From: Labia minor
Lineage: Eukaryota > Arthropoda > Insecta > Dermaptera > Spongiphoridae
Reading direction: 5' to 3'
Length of the DNA stretch: 64,000 nucleotides
Assembly: GCA_963082975.1 (NCBI GenBank)
Contig: OY720348.1
Span: 51,782,421 to 51,846,420, forward strand
In this document: positions 43,441-54,662 of the stretch, in pieces
Layout of the letters: the number at the start of each line of letters is the position of its first letter
Numbering within the stretch: the stretch's first letter is position 1
Program-made: the position numbers and the translations under genes
Notes under the pieces: generated by a model
Told to the model about the DNA's origin: nothing
What the model saw: only the letters and a program-made list of their open reading frames with translations
Database searches by the model: none

Positions 43441-43915
43441 TTTGCTTTAAAACTGTTTAAAACCCCAGAGTGGACGCTGACAATTTGGGTTTTTCCGGGT
43501 AAGACTGTCCCCTCCCCTGGTTTTCCCCAATAACAAAGTGAAAGAAAATTCCCTTATATGCCTCCCCTTCCGAGCCCCTAAGAGGGGTTATTTTAAAGGA
43601 ACAATCGAAAAATGATTTTAAATGAATGAATGGATGAAAATTCAAATTTTATATATAGTTTTTTATATATGTTTATTTATTCACAAAAAATTAATTGACA
43701 TAATTATCAATTTAATAAAATAAAATAGTATTATTAATAGTATTAAATTATAGCCGTAATTCTCTAGGAGGATATAGTTACACAATGAACTTTAAATATT
43801 TATATATGTATATATTTTTACGATGATTTTTTTCCGAGGACCGCGGACCCCCAGTAAAGGCTTCGCGGACCCCCAGGGGTCCGCGGACCACAGTTTAAGA
43901 ACCACTGATCTAGCA

Positions 43916-44640
43916 CTTTTTACTTTGGGTTTATGAGAATTTCAGAAAAATATGGGTTACCATGATTTCGATTATATTTCATAAAAGCTCTCTGGATACA
44001 TTTATATTTTATTCTTTTAATTTCTCTCCAGATATTTATTGTTTGTAAATGATAAAGGGGATTGAATTAAAAAAAAAACAAGGTAAGTCTTATCAGAAAA
44101 AAAGGAAAGTAAATTTATTAAAAGTGACATTTAATCATATTTAAAATAAAAAACAAAAATAACAAAAAGCATCCTTCAAGGATGTCCATCATCAAAAGTC
44201 GCTCTGATATCTAATAAGTATCCTTTATTGAGCAAACAAAAGAAATTTCACTTTTTTTTTCCTTTTTATTTTTATCAAATTCTATGGGGATATTTATATG
44301 TCATATTTGACAAAAGACATTTGAAATGTTTACCAAATAATGACAAACATCCAATGACCTAAATTTTATTGGAATTTATTGATAGAGAGAAATAAATTTA
44401 TATATTCATATATTATTTCGAGCAGGACTGTCACTAACATTCCAAAGAAACTAAATGAAAACTAGCATAAGGAAGTTGTAATGGAAATAATTGTAAAATG
44501 GAAATATTGGAGGTTTCAACGAAATATAATGAAAAAGGTATATGTAAGAGGAAGAGGATAATTAATATTAATATAATAGCTTATCTCTTGTTAAATTTGA
44601 TATTTGTACTAGTACCTCCTGCAATTATCTAAATTCGCAG
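43916..44640. other. Spacer right of the hAT element
   Basis: A+T-rich with poly-A and poly-T; a short less A+T-rich part (44170-44215). No gene was recognised. Confidence 0.45.
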
Positions 44641-44644
44641 AGTC

Positions 44645-44915
44645 CCAAAGAAACGACACTAACCCACAACCACGTGGTCCCGGGTTCATGTCCCGGGTCT
44701 GACAAAGGAATTTTGCTTCCTGGGGTCTATGATAAAGGGGTCAACCCAGCCTCCGGGATCAAAATTAGGAAGCTACTTGATAAAAAGTAGCGCCTCCGAT
44801 CAAGAAAATCAAGGAAAAAGTAAACAGAACTCGTTTTACTGATCATAGGACACCTCACTGATATAACCGACTTGATAAGCACTGTCCTTGCGTGAGATGT
44901 ACAAAAGTAACAGAC
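44645..44915 (+). mobile_element. SINE-like family D (copy D8, most complete)
   Basis: The head has CACGTGGTCCCGGGTTCATG followed by TCCCGGG (B box GGTTCATGTCC). The body has GGATCAAAATTAGGAAGCTA, CTTGATAAAAAGTAGCGCC, CCGATCAAGAAAATCAAGG and TTTTACTGATCATAGGACAC. The tail has ATAACCGACTTGATAAGCAC and TGTCCTTGCGTGAGATG. The 86-residue minus frame across it is spurious. This copy best defines the family: a tRNA-like head, a conserved body and a conserved tail. Confidence 0.78.
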
Positions 44916-44936
44916 AGGGTCTTTCAAAAAATGTAT

Positions 44937-45060
44937 CAATCTTTCTATATCTGTGGTAGTACTGATGTGGAAGTTCCTAGCAACCACATTACTCTAAATG
45001 TCTATATTTTGTCCCACGTCTATCCAATTCCTATTCTCTCTCGACTACCTCATATTTTTT
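44937..45060 (-). mobile_element. Family C non-LTR 3' end (copy C4, degraded)
   Basis: TCTATATCTGTGGTAGTACT, AGCAACCACATTACTCTAAA and GTCCCACGTCTATCC correspond to the other reverse-oriented C copies. It follows a family D SINE directly. Confidence 0.5.
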
Positions 45061-45764
45061 ATTATTTTATTATATCCCCATTAGACTAGCAATCCATTGA
45101 TCTTACCACAGATAAATTTCTTGCCATTTTTCCCTCACTCATTTCAGTTAAATATTTCGTTTATCACAAACTTCTTAATTTTATCGCTTTATCTTAGTTT
45201 GAAGATGAATATAGAGCAAAAATACCTGTTGTCTTACAATATCTACTATTTCTCACTGATTTCTACGACACAAAATCATATTTTCTGATATCATAAATCT
45301 ATTCAAAGCTTAAATTTATTTTTATATGAATATATGTATATTCAATGAAAACATTATATTACATATCTCATTTTGAGGAATATCTAAATAATTTAAAATT
45401 ATAATAAGGTTTATATGATAATAGCAAAATGGTAAATTTTGATTTATATTATCCATTTAGCCAAATATTAAGAGGAGAGAGTAGAATTATCATTTTTGAA
45501 TATTTGTTAATATATTTTAGGAAAGAAAGCAACCTTGGTGATAATCTAAAATCAATTCTCTGTAAGTAGGACTAGTCTTCTGGGTCACGTTTTTATGAAA
45601 AGATAGATTCAATTTCAGATAGGGAAATTTTAATATGACTTTTTTTTATTGACACCCTATCTTAAGCTATGTAGAGGATTTTCTTATTACTTTATTTATG
45701 TCATCGAACATTATTCTTTTTAATAATATGAATATGAATAATAATAATAATAAAGAAAAACTCG
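45061..45764. other. A+T-rich spacer
   Basis: No gene; a 63-residue frame (45097-45288) has no domain. Confidence 0.45.
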
Positions 45765-45912
45765 TTGAGAGGTTCTACAAATTCAAATAACAAAGAGGGT
45801 TGCTCTTGTGATTGGGACAAATCGTTACGTTGCACGTTACATGTTCACGGAGGGTGAGAAAATGAAATCAAGAGTTTATTTATGATCCTTTCATGAATAA
45901 CTAAGGGATCAG
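45765..45912. other. Unique-sequence island
   Basis: Mixed composition: TTGCTCTTGTGATTGGGACA, CGTTACGTTGCACGTTACAT and AACTAAGGGATCAGGGTCAT. No coding feature. Possibly regulatory. Confidence 0.3.
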
Positions 45913-47010
45913 GGTCATCTATTTTTGAAACTTTTTTTAAAAAAAGAATTTTTTTACTTAAAATAAAATTACCTTTACACCTTACATGAGTATTTATAAT
46001 GAACTATGGAATAAATTTGATCCAATGAGGTAGTAATAAATGTGAATCATTTAGAATGTCTATTAAATAATTCTTCTAAATCAGGATCGAAATAAATTAT
46101 TTCTTTACTGTAAAATCAACTAAATAATGGTTTCAATTTCGATAGTTAATTTATTTATGCATAAAAATATGTTGTATTATATATATCTCGAGTAAACGTA
46201 ATAATGGTATGTTAATTTTTATTCATGCGCGATCGACTTCTTTTTTTTAATAGGCACATTTACACTACGTGATCGACTTCGAAAGGTTTGCGATTTACTT
46301 TCGAGCGTTCAGTCCATGTATAGATTATAAGGTATATATATATATATATATATATAGTAGAATAAAATATAAAATAATGAAACGTTCAATTTTTCCACTT
46401 GAATGACAGCTATTATACTAGAATTTGATATTTATGTAGGTATATTTGATGATTTGGAAACTTTCCATTATAAACCTTCTTAACATCTCATCTATTATTT
46501 CTACCCCTCTTTCTATTAAACTATTATTAATAATAGAATAGATTCAGTCAAACCAGTCAATCGTTATTTAGAATAGAAAATAGAATTTTACCATTGAATG
46601 GAGAAAATTCAGATCAAAAAAATAAAGGAATAATATTTCTTTTATACTTATATCTTTGTATAAATATTTTTCATAGTTTAAATGAAATAAAGAATATACT
46701 AATGGGGCTCGAATGGATGAGGAAAGGTAGGGGAGAACTAGATTTATGATCAGTATTTGATTAGGGAATAAATAGATTTATTTATTTTCATAAAGAGATT
46801 CAGAAACAGATGTTAAAGGGGTGAAACAAGTTTTTAATACGACCATTAAGAATATTAAGATTCTACTGACTTTTAACAATTTTTTTTTATCTTATTCCAT
46901 TTTGTTAGATTTAATTTGATTCAATTATTTACAATTTAAATTAAAATTAAACAGGAAGTAATTTATAATTCTGAAAAAATAAAATGACATTTATCGTTAA
47001 TAATATATAA
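45913..47010. other. A+T-rich spacer with a small motif pair
   Basis: GATCGACTTC occurs at 46229 and 46272, the second within ACACTACGTGATCGACTTCG, which may be a transposon terminus of unknown class. A (TA)n array lies at 46333-46357. No gene was recognised. Confidence 0.4.
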
Positions 47011-47012
47011 TA

Positions 47013-47160
47013 AAGGTTAAGAAGATGAGTTCTACTGATCACAGAACACCTCTACTTTGCTTAGCCGCTTGAAGACGCTATCTTTCCATAGGATGTACAA
47101 AGATGTATTTATTGATTATATTATATAGATTGTGTGTGTATTGTTAGTTTGAAATTAAAA
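47013..47160 (+). mobile_element. SINE-like family D 3' part (copy D9)
   Basis: GATGAGTTCTACTGATCACA, GAACACCTCTACTTTGCTTA and TTTCCATAGGATGTACAAAG, with the same terminal ATTGATTATATTATATAGAT and TTAGTTTGAAAT as copy D1. Confidence 0.7.
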
Positions 47161-47865
47161 AAAAAAATATCTATGTTAACACTCATCCAATTACGATTTT
47201 CAGGCTTTTCCAAAATAATTTCTCCTTTTATATTTTAAGTTAAATAATTATTATTATATTGTATTCACTTTTATCATATTATTTCAATCAATCATCATTA
47301 ATATTTTTAATTTAAAAAAAAAACAAACAAAATCATTCTCCATTTTAAAAATTAATTTGTTTTTAAACAAAATATAATGAAATCTTAACCATTTTTACAT
47401 TTCTCTTTCACCTTTTTTTATATTCTTCTTATTTCAAATTGTCAATTAATGTTTCATTTTTTTTTTAAATTCCCTTTACTTTAGAAATCAAATTGCTTTT
47501 AAAAGTTTTTTTTTCCTCGCTCCCTCTTCAATCACCCCATTTCTCCACCTCACTTACTCTCACCCACCCCCCTCCTCCACTCCAATGGACTCAAAATTAA
47601 GAATTCTTTTAAAGAGGCTTTTTTTTTCATTATTTTTCTGATTAAATTATGATTAAATTAAATCCCTTCTGATGATAGATATTATATTTCGCTACATTGC
47701 TCTTCTACTGGAAAACCTTTTTCTAAAACCTTTAAATAATATGACATTTGCAATTTTATTAAAAAAAAAATAAATTGAAATTTAAAATTATATTATTGTT
47801 ATTTTTAAAAATCAATTGTTAATTTGTAACGAGTATGCTTTAAAGTTTTTTTTATGATAGTCTTT
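47161..47865. other. A+T-rich spacer with a polypyrimidine part
   Basis: C/T-rich sequence at 47515-47585, otherwise A+T-rich. No gene was recognised. Confidence 0.45.
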
Positions 47866-48005
47866 CTCTCTATCTCTGTGGATCTACGGAACTCGAAAGT
47901 TCTTGGCCGCAGCAACCACATTTCTTCAAGTGTCCCTATCCTGAGCCACAACCATCCAACTCTTACCCTCTCCAATCTCTCTTACGTCCCTTCCTATATT
48001 ATCCT
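47866..48005 (-). mobile_element. Family C non-LTR 3' end (copy C5)
   Basis: ATCTCTGTGGATCTACGGAA, CTCGAAAGTTCTTGGCCGC and CTTACGTCCCTTCC match C1 and C6. It is cut off at the start of family A copy A9. The homology does not resume beyond A9, so this is an abutment rather than a simple nested insertion. Confidence 0.75.
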
Positions 48006-48010
48006 TTTTT

Positions 48011-48648
48011 ACTATCTCGCCAGAGATAGTATTGTAATCACGAAAATTTTCGAGGTCGAGATTTTGATGTTTTTATACATTTTGAAGGTCCCTGAGTCAT
48101 TTTCATTAAGGTTGAGAAAAATGTCTCTCTGTGTGTATGTGTGTGTGTGTGATGTAGACAAGATTACGCAAAAACGGTTTGAGTTAGAATAATGAAATTT
48201 GGTACACGGACATTATTCAAAATTCATAGTTTTCTATCAAGTTTTAAAAAATGTAGCTCATTCGGAAGAGGACCATTACCTACCACATTTTTATTTTTTT
48301 ACCGACCGAAGATAGGAAGGGAAGGTATTGTTTCCTCTAAATTGACCGTAAAAATAATGATATAGGTATGTTTGATAGTTTTTCACATGATTAAAAATAG
48401 TATAAAACTGCTATATAAAGAATTTCAGCTTGATTGAATCGCTGAAAGTACCGGAATTCATTTTTTTAATTTTTTAACACGTTAACTGCCAATCACGCAC
48501 CAGCATGTGACGTGGTGTCATCAACAAAGAGCCAAACACACGCTGGTTTAATAAATATTATTTATTCATTTTAATTTATAATTTAATTTCAATATAATAT
48601 ATGTTATTTAATTCATATTTGCGAGATAGTCGAGTGGAGACACTCCAG
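48011..48648 (-). mobile_element. Family A copy A9 (full length, with a B module)
   Basis: It runs from ACTATCTCGCCAGAGATAGT to TGGAGACACTCCAG. A (GT)n array lies at 48125-48151. At 48299-48336 it contains a family B end module (TTACCGACCGAAGATAGGAA, GGGAAGGTATTG). The module sits exactly between the 'catttttatttttt' and 'cctctaaattgaccg' segments that are contiguous in other copies. The GC module is CACCAGCATGTGACGTGGTG. Confidence 0.93.
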
Positions 48649-49243
48649 ATTATTATGATAGTACCGAGTAAAAATTAATAAAACGAATATATATCGAGTT
48701 ATAATTATTATTTTTTTCTTTTTTGAATAGAACTTTTAATAAAAATATTCTTTGAGAAAAAATAATGAAAAAACATGTATATATATATATATATATATAC
48801 AGAGAGAGAAAGAGATATAATATAATATATATAATATACATATTTCTAAAATCGAATATCCAACCAACATTTACCTCTTGGAAGTATCAATTGGATTAAT
48901 TATAAAAGTTTGTAAATAAAGTTGATAATATACACAAGTAAAAGACTTTAAAAATCGATTTCCTATTTTTAGGTACATCAACATTTTATAAAAAAAAATA
49001 TAAAGATATTTTTTCATATTTATTCATTTCACATGAACTTTATTGAGAGTGAGAAAAAAAAGAAATAAGGAAAACAAACCTATATGAGTATAGGGATGTA
49101 ATTTATAATTGATTTAATGTAATAAAATAAAATTACATATTACCTACACTAGTAGATAGATTGTAATAATAAATAAATAAATAAATAAAAAATTAATTAT
49201 AGAAATTTTTAAAATAAAATCATTTATTTAATGAAATGTTGTG

Positions 49244-49278
<35 letters not shown>

Positions 49279-49374
49279 ATATTATATATATATATATATA
49301 TTTGCCTTTCGATTCTTAATTATAAAATACACTATCTTGTGTTTCTGTGTAATTTTGTAATCATTAAAAAAGAA

Positions 49375-49406
<32 letters not shown>

Positions 49407-49500
49407 TATATTAATTTTCAAATATTTGTCAAGTTAAATTCTAGTTTAATTTAGAAATTCCTTTTCATGTCATTTTTATTAGAAAATGGTCTGTTGCGTA
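48649..49500. other. A+T-rich spacer with (TA)n arrays
   Basis: (TA)n at 48777-48799, 49246-49275, 49283-49301 and 49376-49399. Short frames here are translations of these arrays. Confidence 0.6.
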
Positions 49501-49675
49501 TACAAATATAAGAAAAACGATATTTTATTCATATATCATGTCATTTCCATCTAATTAATTATGCATTATGGTCATCTTTTTCCGTGTTTGCCCCGTCCCT
49601 CACCCCACAGCTGACTCTGATCTTTCTCTTCAACATGACCCACATACAAGAGTCCATAGATATCACATGCCTGTC
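49500..49675. other. Short unique-sequence island
   Basis: Mixed composition (TCATCTTTTTCCGTGTTTGC, CACCCCACAGCTGACTCTG with the E-box CAGCTG). No coding feature. Confidence 0.3.
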
Positions 49676-49681
49676 ATTTTT

Positions 49682-50249
49682 ACTATCTCGAAAATTTTCG
49701 ATGTCGAGATTTTGATGTTTTTATACGTTTTGAAGGTCCCTGAGTGATTTTCACTAAGGTTGAGAAAAATGTCTGCGTGCATGTGTGTGTGTGTGTATGT
49801 ATACAAGATTACGCAAAAACGGTTTGAGCTAGAATAATGAAATTTGGTATTCTGGCATTATTCAAAATTCCTAGTTTTCTATCTTCTTTACATTACCTAG
49901 CACGTTTTCATTATTTTTCCTCGAAACTGACCGTAAAAATAAAAATATATGTTTGATAGTTTATCACCTGATTAAAAATTGTATAAAACTCCTATATATA
50001 GAATTTCAGCTTGATTGAATCGCTGAAAGTACCGGAATTAATTTTTTAAATTTTTGAACACGCTGATTGCCAATCACGCGCCAGCACGTGACGTGGGGCC
50101 ATCAACAAAGAGCTAAACACGCGCTGGTTGAATAAATATTATTTGTTAATTTTAAGTTATAATTTAATTATTTAAATTTAATATAAATATATAATATGTT
50201 ATTTAATTCAAATCGAAATTTGCGAGATAGTCGAGTGGAGACACTCCAG
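49682..50249 (-). mobile_element. Family A copy A10 (near full length)
   Basis: It begins ACTATCTCGAAAATTTTCGA, so the hairpin loop and one arm of the usual terminus are deleted, and ends TGGAGACACTCCAG. It has a (GT)n array at 49782-49801 and the GC module GCGCCAGCACGTGACGTGG. Confidence 0.92.
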
Positions 50250-50439
50250 ATTTTTCCTACAGGCACTTGCTCATGAAAATAACGATGTTTCAATAATTTA
50301 GCAACACCATGCAGTCCTGAATGGATTCAATGAAAGGGGAACAAATACACACATTAGTCAATAGAGGAGTTTTATTTTAATTTTTTTTTTTTTTTAAATA
50401 GATATTTTTCACGAATGAACGAGACAGCTGCTGACTGTA

Positions 50440-51070
50440 TTTCTATTTAGACATCTTTCAAACGTGTTTTCCTTTCGTTCGATGTGCTTATGATATTTTT
50501 TTTTCTGGAATTTGTTGTGAATGAAAAAGCAAATCCAAATGACTTCCGTGGGTATACTCTATTTGAGGTGGCTCTCCCCTATTTATTTTTTTTTGTCCCC
50601 CCACCCACCTTCACTTCCCTAAAATGGTTTCCATTCAGCTTGTGCCAGGTCCCGCCGATTAGGGTGCAAGCACACACTCACTGTGGTCTCAAAGAGCGCC
50701 CCGCTTCCCATCTGTGACTCACACAATCCAAAAAAAAAAGGTCGGTCGGCATTCCGAAGTCCAGGTAGATTGTCGACTGCCATCCGTCTGTTGTGGCGTT
50801 TTTAACCCCCTCCCCTTCCCCCACCACCATCGCCTTCAATCTGATGAAAGGAGAGGACATCACGCACACTTTCCGCCCTCCCTTTAATGACCTCGCACCC
50901 CAGACAACAGCCTATCAATATTCTGATAAACAACTTTTAGGTTCGACATTTGGATTTAATTAGCCTTTATTTATGAGACCTTAAGGTCCGTTTGTCCATT
51001 AATGAAATTGGATTATTCTGTAGTTCGACGTTGTTAAGATTCAAACCACGGATTCAATGGGCCTATCCAA
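50440..51070. other. Long unique-sequence island, no gene recognised
   Basis: About 600 bases of mixed composition, the longest such block in the window. It contains GCACACACTCACTGTGGTCT, a polypyrimidine tract (50805-50830), TTTAATTAGCCTTTATTTAT (TAATTA and posterior-Hox/Cdx-type TTTATT) and TTAATGAAATTGGATTATTC. The 77-residue plus frame (50484-50717) and 63-residue minus frame (50678-50869) lack domains. This is the best single candidate for a conserved non-coding element. Confidence 0.35.
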
Positions 51071-51710
51071 GGAGATGGTTTTCAATTTTTTTTTTCTATT
51101 TTAATCTAAAAAAAATATATAGATAGGAAAATTACAACCCTAATTTTTTTTTTTTTTTTAATACAATATTATATAACCAAAATTATTATTTAATCATGAT
51201 TGTAAGCAGGATTTGATTTTAAAAAAAAATTCAAAATTAATTAAAATATAGATTTTGAGTTTAATAAAAAAAAAAATTAAATAAAAGATTAAATAATAAT
51301 AAGCTTTTTTTTTTTAAAAAAAAAAGAAATATTTAATAATGTTTATTATTATTATATTCAAATTTAATATCATATTTTATACAAAGAAATGGAACAAAAA
51401 ATAAAAGTTAATTAAATATGTTAATAACCCAACCTAGTTTAATCTATAAATGTATTCAATAATTAATTAGGTAATTCAAGTCAAATTGTAATTTTCAATA
51501 TAAAAAAATGTATATTTATTTTTTCTACTTTATTATGTGAATTTAGGTAAAGAGATAAATTTGGGAAAATATTGTATTTACTTTGAAAATTTTTTTAATT
51601 TGAATTTACGGGTCGAAAATTATACTCTATTTTCTATATATTTATATATAGATTTTGAATATATATATTTATAATCCAGATTCAAAATTCAGAGTAACAC
51701 TTCCCATTGA
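51071..51710. other. A+T-rich spacer
   Basis: Homopolymers and (TA)n; no gene was recognised. Confidence 0.5.
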
Positions 51711-51714
51711 ATAA

Positions 51715-51797
51715 AGGTTGAGAGAACCCGTATTACTGATCATAGAACACCTTTACCCCGCTTAGACGGCACCCAAGTTGATATTCTTTTATATCTT
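51715..51797 (+). mobile_element. SINE-like family D fragment (copy D10)
   Basis: AAAGGTTGAGAGAACCCGTA, TTACTGATCATAGAACACCT and CCCGCTTAGACGGCACCCAA. It is truncated by the following family F element. Confidence 0.65.
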
Positions 51798-52320
51798 ATC
51801 ATATTATACTAGCAAAAATTGTATATATATATCATTGTATATTTTTGAGATATTAAGCCGCTCTAAGGTTTTTGTTTATAAATTCACATCATAGATAATA
51901 TTTATAAAGAAAAATCGATCTGTATTGGTTTCAGCCTCGAGAAAAATCAACTTTATTATTTTCTTAATTTAAATGACATCGCAAATTACGTCATCCATAT
52001 TGAAATTTGCCTCACGCTTTCTTTTTAATTGATATAGTATTTTTATATATTTATATATACGTTGTACAGTTATTTTAATTTAATAAATAATTTTATACAA
52101 ACAATGTGGTCTTTTAATAAAAATTCCCTTAATAATTTATACCATTTTAGGAAACAAATTTTTGATAGGTCATTTTTAGAAAACCTATTTAACAATTGTA
52201 ATATTTAATTCAAAAATTCTAAAATTTTTAAAGTTAATAATAATAAATTGTATAAATAAATTCGTTATAGGGTCGAGCGATAGCTCGGTGTTCCAGGTTC
52301 TATATCGTTCTATATATATA
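51798..52320 (+). mobile_element. Family F Helitron-like element (copy F5)
   Basis: ATATTATACTAGCAAAAATT, GAAAAATCGATCTGTATTGG, TTTCAGCCTCGAGAAAAATC and AATGACATCGCAAATTACGT match 62930-63180. TTTATACCATTTTAGGAAAC through GGGTCGAGCGATAGCTCGGT matches 63715-63860. The 3' end has the hairpin GAGCGATAGCTC followed by GGTGTTCCAGG and TTCTATAT. Confidence 0.72.
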
Positions 52321-53650
52321 AAAGAAAAAATATTTTATATATTAAATAAAAGATAATTTAATGTTTTTAAATTTAAACGAACTATTACTCCTATTATTTC
52401 ATTCATATTTATAAAAAAAAATTATTATGAAAAGGAATCTTTGAAACTCAAATAACAATTTATTTATTATGTATTACCACGCATCATTGAAACATGACTT
52501 TTAATGAAAATCATTGGTTGTAATTACTAAAATTGATATAGATAAAATAGATAGAGAAGTAATTATAAATTACAAGCACACTATACTGGTCTTTGCCTCT
52601 AGCATCATTCATTATATTGGATATATATTATAAATATAACCTAAATTCTGGATTTGTTCAATTAGATAGGAGAGGGGGAGGGGATTTTATTCATTTATTC
52701 AATTGGAAAAAGGAATAAAAGAAAAAAGAGACAGGAAAATGGGCCAATGTTGAGTAAATATTAAAAACAACCGCAGTAGGGAGGCAATATAGATGTAACA
52801 GTGCCGTAAAAATATAAAATGACTGGAACAGAGTCTACAGTATATTTTCTGTTTAATGTCTGTTTTTAAAAAAAATGAAATATTTAATGATAAAAAAAAT
52901 GTTTGTATATATGGCATATATATATATATACATATATATATGTAGTTATATATATATATATATGTTTATATATTTATATATATAATATTGTAACTATTGT
53001 CGATAGTTTAACAGGAGTTATTTACTTTGATTATTAATCAATTGAATTTAATCAATGATTAGCAAATTCCATTATGTTCGAACGAAGAAAAGGAAACATT
53101 AAACAAAGCCCAGGGGGCTTAAAGAATGAATGAATCGGCATAAAAAAAATGAAAAAACTTAAATATATATATATATATAAAAATAATGTAATGTTAAAGA
53201 ATAACAAGAAAAAAAAATACATTAAATTAAATAAAATTCTACTGTCATTTTCGATAATTGAAAAAAAATCTCTGAAAGCAGGGCAGTTTGGAGATGAAGG
53301 AGAAAAATAAAAAAAAAAAAATAAAAAAATAAAACAAAAAAATCGATAAATTTTTAATAATTTTATTTTAATATTTAATAATATTCATAATTGTATTCAT
53401 TCCTAATGACAATTTAATCGATTTCATTAATTCATAGTAAAATATAATGAAAAAAAAAAAATAATAATAAATAAATAATAAATAAAATACTTTTCTCTCT
53501 CTCGCACAAACACACACACGATACTATAATTTTCTTAATCTGATATTAAAAAGTGATTGAACTAATTTAAATGATTTATTTATTATTATTAATCAAAATA
53601 AAAAGTTATTCATTCAAATTCAAAATATATTTATCTATATATATATATTA
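52321..53650. other. A+T-rich spacer with (TA)n stretches
   Basis: (TA)n/(TATG)n stretches at 52918-52985 and 53164-53179, and a (CACA)n run near 53505-53519. Short frames have no domain. Confidence 0.5.
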
Positions 53651-53654
53651 TATT

Positions 53655-53885
53655 TAAACGCCTAAACTCCTAAACGGCTTTATGAATCTTAATGGTTCGG
53701 GTATCATTAAAACTGTCATAACCCAAGGATAAGGTATAAGGCTGAAAATTTCAAAAAAATTGATCCGTTCCAAAGTTATTGGCAAAAAACCGTCCAAAAT
53801 AAACAACGCTCCATGTGGCACCTCTGGTGGCTCAGTTAAGAAGTTGACACTCAAAATAAAATTATTGATACTAGAAATTTTCAAA
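53655..53885 (-). repeat. Possible further A/B-type dispersed repeat
   Basis: Read on the minus strand it contains AACTTTGGAACGGATCAATT followed by TTTTTGAAATTTTCAG. This is reminiscent of the ACGG...GAAATTTGG core of families A and B. The plus strand ends ACTCCTAAACGGC. It is single copy here, so the assignment is tentative. The 76-residue minus frame is probably spurious. Confidence 0.3.
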
Positions 53886-54144
53886 CAAAGGTTGCTTAAA
53901 ATATTCTAATATTCTCTAATATTAAAAGTAAAATTAAATTAAATTAAATTGAATATTACTCCTAATTTATTAGTATTTTGTAAAACAATGTAAGTAATAT
54001 TTTTTATTTTTTATTTTGAAAAATAGTGCAATTTTCAAATTTGAGTGAGAACGAAGATCAAAACGAGAAAAAAATATACTGATTGAATTAAAATGAATTA
54101 AAACGTTTTGCATATAGACTACTATTACTATTACAAATTACTAT

Positions 54145-54295
54145 GTATTACTTCGGGGGAACAGGGGGCAGAGTCCCCTGTCTAGCTTCTCAGAGCGCCG
54201 AAGGCTCGTATATATAAAAATATAAATTAAAAAGACCCAATTTTGATGAAATATTTTGTATGTATCTCAATGGATCCCCTGTAAGTTCTTAATTA
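54145..54295. mobile_element. Possible Helitron-like end with palindromes
   Basis: ACAGGGGGCAGAGTCCCCTG is a GC-rich hairpin. It is followed by TCTAGC and GAGCGCCGAAGGCTC (a second hairpin) and then, downstream, by AATTTTGATGAAATATTTTG, close to the GATTTTGATGAAATTTGG block of family B. Isolated copy. Confidence 0.4.
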
Positions 54296-54529
54296 ATAGA
54301 ATTAATTAACAATTAATTGGACCTAATTAGCGAATAAACGTAACTTATTCAATTTTCAGAATAGATTTTCAATTTGAAGCAAATTAGAATAACTTTGTTT
54401 TGCTTTTTGAATTTTGTAATTTTCGTGAAATAATTTCTGTAAGGGATAAAAAAAATTTTGATATCGAGATGGGGGGAGGTAGATATTTGAATAATATACT
54501 AATTTCTAAATGATTGTTATTATTATTAT

Positions 54530-54662
54530 TATTATTTGCGGATAGACCCTGAGGGTCATGCAGAGTTTTCAAGAAAAAATATTAATTATTGAATTTCTCT
54601 AAGCCTGACTCGAGTCTTCAGTGTGGTAGATTGTCATGCTAACCACTAAATCACTGAAAGTT
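54530..54662 (-). mobile_element. Family E tRNA-Val-like SINE (copy E2)
   Basis: On the minus strand: TTCAGTGATTTAGTGGTTAG, CATGACAATCTACCACACTG, AAGACTCGAGTCAGGC, and then the same AGAAATTCAATAATTAATA body as E1. The (AAT)n run next to it (54515-54536) may be the SINE tail. Confidence 0.65.

Larger units (their letters stand above)
40592..43907 (-). mobile_element. Complete hAT transposon (3,316 bp)
   Basis: The left end CATAGGTTCTTAAACT and the inverted right end CAGTGGTTCTTAAACT match at 14 of 16 positions. Both are followed by subterminal CGGACCCCCA repeats (two on the left near 40620 and 40662, two or more on the right near 43850-43890). The 8-bp sequence ATCTAGCA flanks the element at 40584-40591 and 43908-43915. 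It has TA in the middle, matching the nnnTAnnn preference reported for Buster-type hATs. It encodes one intact transposase. The perfect duplication and open frame indicate a fairly recent insertion. Confidence 0.95.

Noticed and set aside
47866-48648. Family A copy A9 nested inside a family C element
   Set aside because: Family C sequence stops at the left boundary of A9 and does not resume on the right, so simple nesting is not supported.
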